From the NCBI RefSeq assembly GCF_024666615.1, contig NZ_CP088297.1, positions 3,348,001 through 3,412,000 of the forward strand: a stretch of DNA of 64,000 nt, given 5' to 3'. Below, piece after piece: positions 55,818-64,000 of the stretch (the stretch's first letter is position 1; each line of letters begins with the position of its first letter). The notes under the pieces were generated by a model that was not told the DNA's origin, ran no database searches, and was given only the letters and a program-made list of their open reading frames with translations. The DNA comes from Aquabacterium sp. J223. GTDB lineage: Bacteria > Pseudomonadota > Gammaproteobacteria > Burkholderiales > Burkholderiaceae_C. The translations under genes were made by a program, and so were the position numbers.

Positions 55818-56698
55818 CGCCCGGCCTCGACCACCACCTCGGGCGCCGACACGGCCGGCGCCGAGCCGCCGCGCAGCGTCGCCGCCCGCACCAGCCGCAG
55901 GTAGGCCGGCAGGCTGGTCTCATGGAACGCCTCCGCATAGCCACGGCCGCCGAACGGTCCGCCGGAGCGGTACGCGTTCAGCCCTTCGACCAGGCGCAGG
56001 TAGTCCTGGTCCCCCAGCTGCGAACGGAACTCGGCGAGCGCCGCGCGCTTGAGGCCCATCACCGAGCCGATGTCGGCCACGCGGTTGGCAGGCAGCGGGG
56101 TCCAGACCTCGTAGCCGCGCACGCGCAGGCGGCGGGCCGCCGACAGGTCCAGCGCCTGGGCGGCCTCGGCGAACACCCGGTTGGTTTGCCAATGGTCCTC
56201 GTGGAGGTCGTAGACGAACGGCAGGTAGACCAGTTCCGGCCGGAGGTGCTGCAGCAGCGTTCTCACCGCGTCCACCGCCTGCCGGTCGGGGCGCAGCGCG
56301 CCGTCCACGCGGCCGAGAAAGTGAACGCCCCGCGTTCCGAGCACCGCCGCCGCCGAACAGGCCTCGCGCTCGCGTGTGGCGACCAGTTCATCCTGCAGCC
56401 GTTGCCGCTCGGCCGCAGGCAGTTCACGCGAGTACAGCCGACCATCGCCCCACCGGCCGTCGGTCATGACGGCGGTGTGCACCTCGGCGCCCGCGGCCAC
56501 GTGCCGGGCCATGACACCGCCGCAGCCGATCACGTCGTCGTCGCTGTGCGGTGCGATGACCAGCACGCAGCGCTCGGCGAACTGCTCGATCGGCTGCGGC
56601 ATGCGGTCGCGCGCCTCCAGCACCAGCCAGGTCCGCAGGGCGTTGCGGGCGGTGGGCCACAGGCGGCGGTAGAGGGCGCGGGCGGCGCGGTCGAGCAT
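55814..56698 (-). CDS. PIG-L family deacetylase
   Basis: 294 residues. Zinc motif APHSDDDVIGCGG at about 50 and the distal His in VYDLHEDHWQTNRV. Middle marker AVMTDGRWGDGR. PIG-L enzymes remove N-acetyl groups from GlcNAc-linked substrates (GPI, mycothiol, bacillithiol, antibiotics). In this operon it would create a free amine for later modification, possibly by the GNAT proteins. Coupled to the next gene by ATGA, 13 bp after the ABC permease. Confidence 0.88.
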   Translation of the reverse strand: MLDRAARALYRRLWPTARNALRTWLVLEARDRMPQPIEQFAERCVLVIAPHSDDDVIGCGGVMARHVAAGAEVHTAVMTDGRWGDGRLYSRELPAAERQRLQDELVATREREACSAAAVLGTRGVHFLGRVDGALRPDRQAVDAVRTLLQHLRPELVYLPFVYDLHEDHWQTNRVFAEAAQALDLSAARRLRVRGYEVWTPLPANRVADIGSVMGLKRAALAEFRSQLGDQDYLRLVEGLNAYRSGGPFGGRGYAEAFHETSLPAYLRLVRAATLRGGSAPAVSAPEVVVEAGR

Positions 56699-56711
56699 GA
56701 CGCCTCGCGCG

Positions 56712-57508
56712 TCAATAGGTGGCCAGGGTGCCGCGCACCTTGGTGTGCTGCAACGCGATGCGGAACACCCACAGCGCCAGCGGCGCCAGCACGAAGGCGA
56801 AGACCGACAGCACCAGCAGCTGCGGCTGCATGTCGGCCAGCGGGCTGCCCTTCAGCATGGCCAGGCGCATGGCCTGCAGCGAATGGGTGAACGGCAGCAG
56901 CCACCCGAGCTGCTCCAGCCACACCGGCAACGTCTTCGTCGGGAACACCACGCCGCCGAGCACCACCGACAGCGCCGACACCGCCACGTTCAGTCCCTCG
57001 CCGCGCTTGATGACCAGCGTGATGGCGGCGATGAGGATGCCGATGGACGAGAAGCTGACGATGGACAGCAGCAGGACCACCATCGCACTGAGCAGGTTGG
57101 CGCTGGAGACGTCCATGCCGAAGGCCAGCCCGCCGAGCAGGTAGAGGCAGAAGCGCAGGGTGGTGAAGCAGAAGCCCCAGAGCGACGAGCAGATGACCAG
57201 CGCCGCCACGCTGGTGGGCGACAGCATGATGATCTCCAGCGTGCCCATCATCTGGTTCTCCCGGATGCTGGTGTTGAAGGTGGTCAGGCTGACGGTGAGG
57301 TAGTCGGTCAGCGCCACGCCGATGAGCAGGAAGGCGAAGTAGTTGTTGTTGTACTCCCGCAGCAGCGCGTTGTCCGACTGGCCGAGGAAGCGGCTGATGA
57401 AGAAGATGAACGGCACGCCGAGCAGGATGCTGGCGGTCTGCATGAGGAACGCGGTGCGGTAGCTCGACGCCACCAGGAAATCGCGCTTGAGAAAGGCCCA
57501 GGCGGTCT

Positions 57509-57515
<7 letters not shown>
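56712..57515 (-). CDS. ABC-2 type transporter permease
   Basis: 267 residues with about six helices: FLMQTASILLGVPFIFFISR, NNNYFAFLLIGVALTDYLTV, SVAALVICSSLWGFCFTTLR, ANLLSAMVVLLLSIVSFSSI, GGVVFPTKTLPVW, LLVLSVFAFVLAPLALWVF. It is a single-permease ABC-2 exporter; paired with the ATPase gene, which it overlaps by 7 bp. It probably exports the lipid-linked product across the inner membrane. Confidence 0.88.
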
Positions 57516-58575
<1,060 letters not shown>

Positions 58576-58585
<10 letters not shown>

Positions 58586-60525
58586 GACCTGACCACCGCC
58601 ATGAAGCGGTCGTTCTGCGCCGGCAGGCCGACCGGCCAGACGACGTACTTGCCCAGCACCACCCCGCGCGCCGGCACGATGCCCTGCGCCTGCAGGCGGT
58701 CGAACAGCGTGTCCGGCGCGGTCGGAGGTTCGAACAGCATCATGTTGCTCTGCGACGGCACGTGGTCCAGCGCATGGTCCCGAAGGAAGGTCGTGATGCG
58801 CTGTCGTTCGCGCACGCAGTTGTCGAAGGTCCGTCGGGCATGGTCGGCGTCGTCCAGCGCCGCGCGGGCGGCCTCGGCCGCGAAGGACGAGATGTTGAAC
58901 AGCAGTTCGCCACGGTCCAGCCAGTCGATGGTCTGTGGGGTGCCGAGGGCATAACCCACCCGCAGGCCGGCCAGGCCGTAGAACTTCGAGAAGGTGCGCA
59001 GCGCCAGCACCATGCGGCCGGTGTCGCGGATGACGCGGGCGGTGTCGAGCATGTCAGGCCGGTCAGCGTATTCGACATAGGCCTCGTCGACGATCACCGG
59101 AATGTGGTGGGGCACCCGCGCCAGGAAGTCCAGGAAGGGCTGGTGCCGGATCGGCACCCCCACCGGGTTGCTCGGGCTGATCAGGTAGATCAGGCGGGTG
59201 TCGCCCCGCAGGGCGGCCAGCACGCCGTCGAGGTTGTGGTCGAAGCCCTCCTCCGCCGACGGGACGAAGGGCACCTTGTCGTTGCGCACGCCGGCGACGT
59301 AGGCGAAGCGGTCGAACATGAACCAGCTCGGTTCGTTCGACACCACCGCCTCGCCCGGCTTGGTGAACACGCGCAGCACCCGTTCGACGAGTTCCGCGGA
59401 GCCGTTGCCGAAGCTGACGCAGCCGGCGTCCAGCCCGTGGCGGGCGGCCAACTGCTGGCGCAGCGGGCCGTAGTCGGGGTCCGGATAGCGCGAGACGTCG
59501 ATGCCCGCGCCGTTGAGCAGCGCCTTCACGGTGCCCGGCATGCCGAACTGGTTCTCCGCCCGGTTCAGCACGATCCGGGCCTCGGGCGGGATGTGATCGG
59601 GCACCGGCTGCTCGACGAAGCGGAAGCGTTCGACGACCGCCATCGGCATGGCGATCTGGCCCTCGGCGTCGCGTGCCATCAGGTAACGCCAGGCGGCGAT
59701 GACCCGGCCGTTGAGCAGGCGCGCATCGCCAGACGCGGCGTACCAGAAGGCCGGCACCAGCGTGTCCGGCGGCGGCAGCAGCTCGTACTCGTGCCAGGCG
59801 AAAAAGCGCTTCGCCATCTCGGTCCTGGTGCTGCCGAGTTGGAGGCCGATGACCGCGATGCCGGTGCCTTCCGCATCGGCGGCGAGGCTGCGGGTCAGCG
59901 CGTCGAGCGCCGCCTTGGTGACGGCATAGGGCAGCAGCCCCGGCACCGGCGCATTGGCGGCGCCGGACGACACGTTGACGATGCGGCCGCTCACCCCGGC
60001 GCCCACCATCCAGCGCATGAAGAGGCTGGCGCAGAGGAACGGACCGGTGAGGTTGGCCGCCAGCGTCTGTGACCAGTCGTCCTCGCCGATGTCCCAGGCC
60101 TTGCGGTCCTTCGGACCCATCACCGCGGCGTTGTTGATCAGCAGGTCGGCGCTGCCGAACCGCTGCAGCGTCTGGTCCAGCAGGGCCTGCGCGCCGCGCG
60201 CGGTGGAGACGTCGGCACACACCGCCAGCACCCGATCGGGCGAACCGAGCTTGGCGGCGGCGGCCTGCAGCACCGCCTCGCGCCGGCCGTTGATGACCAC
60301 CCGCGAGCCCTTGCGCAGGAACGCCTGGGCCACGACGAACCCGATGCCCTCGCTGGAGCCGGTGATCACCACCACGCGCTCCTCGAAGGCCGGCTCGGGC
60401 CGGGCACGGCGCACCTCGTCGATCACCGCGTCGATCGGGTCGCGGTGCAGCGCGAAGTCCCGCACGCGCTTGAGCTTCATCGTCGCCTTGACGGCGAGCC
60501 GGTGCATCTTGCGGGTCACGGACAT
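58576..60525 (-). CDS. SDR-HisC-type aminotransferase fusion enzyme
   Basis: 649 residues, two enzymes in one chain. Residues 45-290 are a short-chain dehydrogenase: TGSSEGIGF cofactor loop (55-62), NNAAV, active-site region VNVSSGAANAPVPGLLPYAV with Tyr200 and Lys204. Residues 315-649 are a class I/II aminotransferase of the HisC type: DPDYGPLRQQLAARHGL, SFGNGSAELVERVL, SPSNPVGVP, VIVDEAYVEYAD, and the PLP lysine in RTFSKFYGLAGLRVGY (Lys514). The pair could oxidise or reduce a polyol or keto sugar and then transaminate it. It follows a GNAT gene by 3 bp. Confidence 0.83.
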
Positions 60526-60528
60526 GGG

Positions 60529-61617
60529 TCAGCTTCGGGAGGGTTCTACGACGGCCAGCGGGTTATGCACACGCTGCGCCGCCCGTTCGAGCACGGCCGC
60601 GAGGCGGCCGCGCCAGGAGCCGGCGATCACCGCGCGTCGTTCGAAGGCGCGCGCGTCGGTGGTCCAGCGGTCGGTGTAGGCCTGCTTGCTGACGAAATCG
60701 ACCAGGGCGACGTCGCGCCGCGACCATGCGGCCTGCAGCAGGCGCGCCATGACCAGGGCCCCCAGCGACAGGCGGGCGCTGGACAGGTCTTCCCGCATGG
60801 CGGTCTTCAGGGTGTAGAGCACGCCCTTGTCCTGCGCACACACCACCACGGCGATGGGTCTGTCGTCGAGCCGCAGCACGCCGGCGCGCAGACGTCCGGC
60901 GCGCGACAGCAAGTGCAGCATGCCGCGGTAGTAGGCCGTCGTCTGCGCGTCGCTGTCGACGGTTTCGCCGCGGTCGGCCTTCCAGCTCGCGCGGTCGACC
61001 TCGGTCCACAGCGCGAAGACCTGCTCGGCATCCTGATCGAAGAGGTCGAAGTGCACCGCGCCGAGTCGCGCCAGGTCGGTCTCGGCCCGCCGCAGGTTGC
61101 GCCGCAGGTCGCGCGAGCGGCCGGCGAGGTGATCGGTCCAAGCCCCCCGCACGGGCAGGCTGGAATGCAGCCAGCGCTCGACCGGCAGCTCGTCGGGCAG
61201 CGGCGGCAGCACCGGGCCGGTGCCCGGTGCGTCGCACCCGTCGAGCAGCAACAGGTCCCAGCCCTTGCGCTCGCGCAGCGCGCGCCACCAGGCCGCCGCG
61301 GCGGCCGGCGCGCCGGCGGGGTCGTGCAACAGCGCCGCCCGCACCGAGTGCGCGTTGGTGCAGGCGACCATCGCCCTCACCGGCACCCGCCGCCAGCGTG
61401 TGGTGGCGGGCGCGAGCGGAAACACCGCCTGCAGGCCGTTGTGGTCGCTGACGAAGGTGCAATGCAGCCGCTCCGAGGGCGCGAAGCTGTGCAGCCAGTG
61501 CAGGGCCCACTCCGGCGAGGCGAACAGGCCGGCGGTGGGCAGGCGGCGGTACAGCGCCGCCCACTCCGCCGCACGGGCCTGCAGGTCCGCCAGGGACTCG
61601 ACGACCTCAACCTTCAC
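60529..61617 (-). CDS. CelD-type GNAT family N-acyltransferase (first)
   Basis: 362 residues, GTG start 61617 with GGAGAG just upstream, overlapping the glycosyltransferase stop by 11 bp. The GNAT fold follows the CelD/BcsL (acetyltransf_6) layout: FASPEWALHWLHSFA, the acceptor loop LRRNLRRAETDLARLG, SWKADRGETVDSDAQ, YYRGMLHLLSRAGRLRAG, and the C-terminal LVMARLLQAAWSRRDVALVDF with FVSKQAYTDRW. It could acylate an amino sugar or lipid amine made by the PIG-L or the fusion enzyme. Confidence 0.8.
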   Translation of the reverse strand: MKVEVVESLADLQARAAEWAALYRRLPTAGLFASPEWALHWLHSFAPSERLHCTFVSDHNGLQAVFPLAPATTRWRRVPVRAMVACTNAHSVRAALLHDPAGAPAAAAAWWRALRERKGWDLLLLDGCDAPGTGPVLPPLPDELPVERWLHSSLPVRGAWTDHLAGRSRDLRRNLRRAETDLARLGAVHFDLFDQDAEQVFALWTEVDRASWKADRGETVDSDAQTTAYYRGMLHLLSRAGRLRAGVLRLDDRPIAVVVCAQDKGVLYTLKTAMREDLSSARLSLGALVMARLLQAAWSRRDVALVDFVSKQAYTDRWTTDARAFERRAVIAGSWRGRLAAVLERAAQRVHNPLAVVEPSRS

Positions 61618-62587
61618 CGTGCTCTCCGCGCAGGCCGCCCGACGGCACGCAGCAGGCGGCCACCGCGGCGGCCATGAACAACAGGCCCGGCTTCCAAGCC
61701 CGACGGTGCTGCAGGGAGCGGCGGAACTCGCGGGCGGCGGCCGCGAAGCGCCGCGCCCGCCAGGCCTCGCGCCCGGCGCCGTAGTGCGCCCGCGCGGCAT
61801 GGAAGTCGAACGACACACCGTGCGACGCGAGGTCGTAGCGTTCGAACAGCACGCGCAGGTCCTCGACATGGGCCCAACGACGGTGGCTGATGTTCGCGCC
61901 ATGCACGCGGCGCCACAGCAGCACGTCGGGGAAGAAGGCCACCGGGTAGCGCAGCAGCCGCAGCCACATGTCGGTGTCCTCGAACATCTTCAGCCGCTCG
62001 TCGAACCCGCCCACCTCGTCGAAGCAGCGCCGGCGGATGAGCAGCGTGCCCGTGGGAATGAAGAAACGATCGTTGTTGCACAGGTCGGACGGCGTGAGCG
62101 AGCCGTGCCGGCCGTCGGGCGAGGGATCGCTGTACCAGCCGCCGCTTTGCAGGTAGGGCCGGTCGATGAAGACGATCTCGCCGTCGCGCTCCTCGAAGGG
62201 CTGGGCGTCGCCGTAGGTCCAGTGCACCTCCGGCCGGGCTTCGAAAAGGTCCAGCGCCGCCTGCAGCATGTCGGTGCGGGGCCAGAGGTCGTCCGCGTCG
62301 AGGAAGGCGATGGTCTCGCCGCGCGCGAGTTCGATGCCGCGGTTGCGCGCCGCCGACGCTCCCTGTCGCATCTGCCGGACCACGCGGACCCCACGGGCAC
62401 GCCAGCCGTCCAGCACGCGCTGGGTGTCGTCGGTGGAGCCGTCATCGACCACGATAACGTCGAGCGCCGGCCCCTGCTGGGCGTGCACGCTGCGCAGCGC
62501 CGCGTCGATGAAGCGGCCGTGGTTGAAGCTCGGCATGACCACCGACACGACGGGGCGGTCGCGCAGGGTCTCGGGCGCGGCGGACAT
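61607..62587 (-). CDS. GT2 family glycosyltransferase
   Basis: 326 residues. GT-A fold with VSVVMPSFNHGRFIDAALRS, LDVIVVDDGSTDDTQRVL, RNRGIELARGETIAFLDADD (DXD), and MFEDTDMWLRLLRYPVAF. A classical cytosolic GT2, likely adding the first or a branching sugar. Its start shares a base with the stop of the GNAT gene before it (TGATG). Confidence 0.88.
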   Translation of the reverse strand: MSAAPETLRDRPVVSVVMPSFNHGRFIDAALRSVHAQQGPALDVIVVDDGSTDDTQRVLDGWRARGVRVVRQMRQGASAARNRGIELARGETIAFLDADDLWPRTDMLQAALDLFEARPEVHWTYGDAQPFEERDGEIVFIDRPYLQSGGWYSDPSPDGRHGSLTPSDLCNNDRFFIPTGTLLIRRRCFDEVGGFDERLKMFEDTDMWLRLLRYPVAFFPDVLLWRRVHGANISHRRWAHVEDLRVLFERYDLASHGVSFDFHAARAHYGAGREAWRARRFAAAAREFRRSLQHRRAWKPGLLFMAAAVAACCVPSGGLRGEHGEG

Positions 62588-63711
62588 CACCGGGCCTCTC
62601 GCAGCCGCTTCAGCGCCCACAGCGCCAGCGAATAGGGCCGCCGGTGGTGCAGCTGCAGGCTGATGAAGCGCTGCTCGGTGTCGCACCAGCTCTTGCAGAA
62701 CGGGCTGTTGCCGTTGAAGTCGAGCACGTCGTAGCGGCCGTCGTCGAACACGCTCTGGAAGTGGCGCGTGACCGCGGCCCGCCCGAGGTACAGGTCGCGC
62801 ACGCGCTCGTCGTACAGCGTCTGGAAGCAGTAGCTGACCCGGTCGTAGCCGACGGTGTGCACGATGGTCACCGGCTGCCCGTCCAGCTCCACGATCCAGT
62901 TGTCGCAGCTGATGCCTTCGTCGTAGGCGGTGGCGAATTCCTTCTGGAAGGCCCAACCTGCCGGCCCCAGATGGGCGGCGCTGTCGGCATCCTCCTTCCA
63001 GCTGCGCGACTCGACGTCGGCGAACACCTCGAAGTCACGGTCCTCGGGGCCTGGGTTGAGCGAGTGGCGGTACTCCACCCGTCCCGCCCGCTCGATGCGG
63101 CGCTCGGTCTTGCCGTTGTTGCGGCGGAAGTGCCCGCCGCGCTGCTCGACGTACCCGTTCCAGTCGGTGGTCAGCGGCATGCGGCACTTGCCCACGCCTT
63201 CGGCCTGCTGCGCCAGCAGCCCGTGGCGCCGGGCTGCGGCAAGGAAGGCGGGCATCCAGGGCGCCTCGGCCGGCAGCTGCTGCAGCCAGGCCACGTCCCA
63301 TTCGTGCCGGGACTGCGCGAGGTAGGCGGCCAACCGCTCGGCCACCACCGCGTCGTAGCCCGGGGCGACGACCAGGTCGTTGCGCGACGCGTGGGGGTTC
63401 GAGAAGGTGCTGAAGACCCGCACCGGCAGACCGCGCAGGCGAACCCGCGTGAGCATGAACGCGGCAAGGCCGACCAGCCGGCCGCCATCGCGCATCGCCA
63501 GCAGCCGCAGCGTCTTGCCCGTGCCGAACGTCCGCCACCACGCCCGGTTCCATGCCGGTGTGAGGAACAGGTTGCGGCCCGGATGGTCGGCCAGCAGCCG
63601 CCGCCACTGCGGGGTGAGGGCCTGCATGTCGTCCAGGGAGTCCAGCACCTCCAGCGTGAGACCCGCGGCCAGGTCCAGGGGGTGGGCGGCCGGTGCGATC
63701 GCGGCGGTCAT
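62587..63711 (-). CDS. CelD-type GNAT family N-acyltransferase (second)
   Basis: 374 residues of the same fold as the genes at 60529 and 63708: FLTPAWNRAWWRTFGTGKTL, STFSNPHASRNDLVVAPGYD, RNNGKTERRIERAGRVEYRH, SWKEDADSAAHLGPAG, CFQTLYDERVRDLYLGRA, and VLDFNGNSPFCKSWCDTEQR. The last motif is shared with the next gene, so these two are paralogues from a tandem duplication. ATG 63711 overlaps the previous stop (ATGA). Confidence 0.83.
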   Translation of the reverse strand: MTAAIAPAAHPLDLAAGLTLEVLDSLDDMQALTPQWRRLLADHPGRNLFLTPAWNRAWWRTFGTGKTLRLLAMRDGGRLVGLAAFMLTRVRLRGLPVRVFSTFSNPHASRNDLVVAPGYDAVVAERLAAYLAQSRHEWDVAWLQQLPAEAPWMPAFLAAARRHGLLAQQAEGVGKCRMPLTTDWNGYVEQRGGHFRRNNGKTERRIERAGRVEYRHSLNPGPEDRDFEVFADVESRSWKEDADSAAHLGPAGWAFQKEFATAYDEGISCDNWIVELDGQPVTIVHTVGYDRVSYCFQTLYDERVRDLYLGRAAVTRHFQSVFDDGRYDVLDFNGNSPFCKSWCDTEQRFISLQLHHRRPYSLALWALKRLREAR

Positions 63712-64000
63712 CGGCGGCGTCCGAGGAGGCGCTTCAACCGCCCCAGCAGCGCGGAGTACGGGTGGTGGTTGAACACCTGCAGGCCGACGAAGCTCAGCTC
63801 CTGATCGGTCCAGCTCTTGCAAAATGGGCTGTTGCCGTTGAGGTCCAGCACGCGGTGGCGACCGGACTCGAACATGTCCTGCACATGGACGCCGAACTGC
63901 ACCCGGCCGGCGTAGAGCGCGCGCACCGATTCGTCGAAGAGCGTCTGCAGCGAGTAGGCGACGCCCCGAAAGGCGACCGCGTGCACACCGCCCACCACCT
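63708..64000 (-). CDS. CelD-type GNAT family N-acyltransferase (third, partial)
   Basis: Only the C-terminal 96 or so residues are in the window; the start is beyond 64000. The visible part SLQTLFDESVRALYAGRVQF and VLDLNGNSPFCKSWTDQELS aligns with the C-terminus of the gene at 62587, so it is a tandem paralogue. It overlaps that gene by ATGA, showing the operon continues past the window. Confidence 0.78.
   Translation of the reverse strand, partial: VVGGVHAVAFRGVAYSLQTLFDESVRALYAGRVQFGVHVQDMFESGRHRVLDLNGNSPFCKSWTDQELSFVGLQVFNHHPYSALLGRLKRLLGRRR

Overview
The window is a high-GC (about 70%) chromosomal segment of a betaproteobacterium, most likely order Burkholderiales. Evidence: the collinear minus-strand block rimP-nusA-infB-rbfA-truB-typA, a Bug/TctC-type binding protein, DUF5985 membrane protein pairs, a large decarboxylase of the Arg/Lys/Orn family, and dense ATGA, GTGA and TGATG gene overlaps. 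No integrase, transposase, phage gene or CRISPR array is visible. Species cannot be named from the sequence alone.

Region 1 (1-14.8 kb) is a signalling island. On the plus strand a stressosome-like module runs: end of an upstream gene, RsbS-like STAS protein, RsbT-like kinase, an ATPase-PP2C fusion, a histidine kinase, and a hybrid kinase whose frame is broken. Convergent to it are a secreted repeat-motif protein, two DUF5985 membrane proteins, a small helical protein, a REC-GAF-HK-REC kinase, and a 2103-residue soluble kinase with eleven near-identical 92-residue HAMP repeats and three C-terminal receiver domains.

Region 2 (15-32.9 kb) is mixed. It holds a metallophosphoesterase, a nucleotidyltransferase-fold protein, an M16 peptidase, an AGXT-like aminotransferase, a DUF1415 protein and dusC. 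A LysR regulator faces a five-gene catabolic operon (FAH hydrolase, VOC dioxygenase-like, aldehyde dehydrogenase, tautomerase, Bug binding protein) that looks like an aromatic ring-cleavage lower pathway. Then come a hemerythrin protein, a DUF808 membrane protein, a 550-bp inverted-repeat element, a WYL regulator facing a conserved hypothetical gene, and an EamA transporter.

Region 3 (32.9-47.7 kb) is core: the translation and transcription operon rimP to typA with a recognisable sigma70 promoter and terminator, fabI, an inducible-type amino acid decarboxylase (frame broken), a branched-chain amino acid type binding protein, an NfeD/SPFH pair, and tRNA-Ser(GGA).

Region 4 (47.7-64 kb, running off the end) is one long minus-strand operon of at least 13 tightly coupled genes. 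It encodes five glycosyltransferases, a GH39-like hydrolase, a PIG-L deacetylase, an ABC exporter pair, a short-chain dehydrogenase fused to a HisC-like aminotransferase, and three CelD-type GNAT acyltransferases. This is the best candidate in the window for an uncharacterised glycan or glycolipid assembly system.

Four genes (2.8-4.4, 42.5-44.7, 47.8-48.9 and 54.6-55.8 kb) each need a one-base change, all at runs of G or C. This pattern suggests residual assembly error more than real gene decay.
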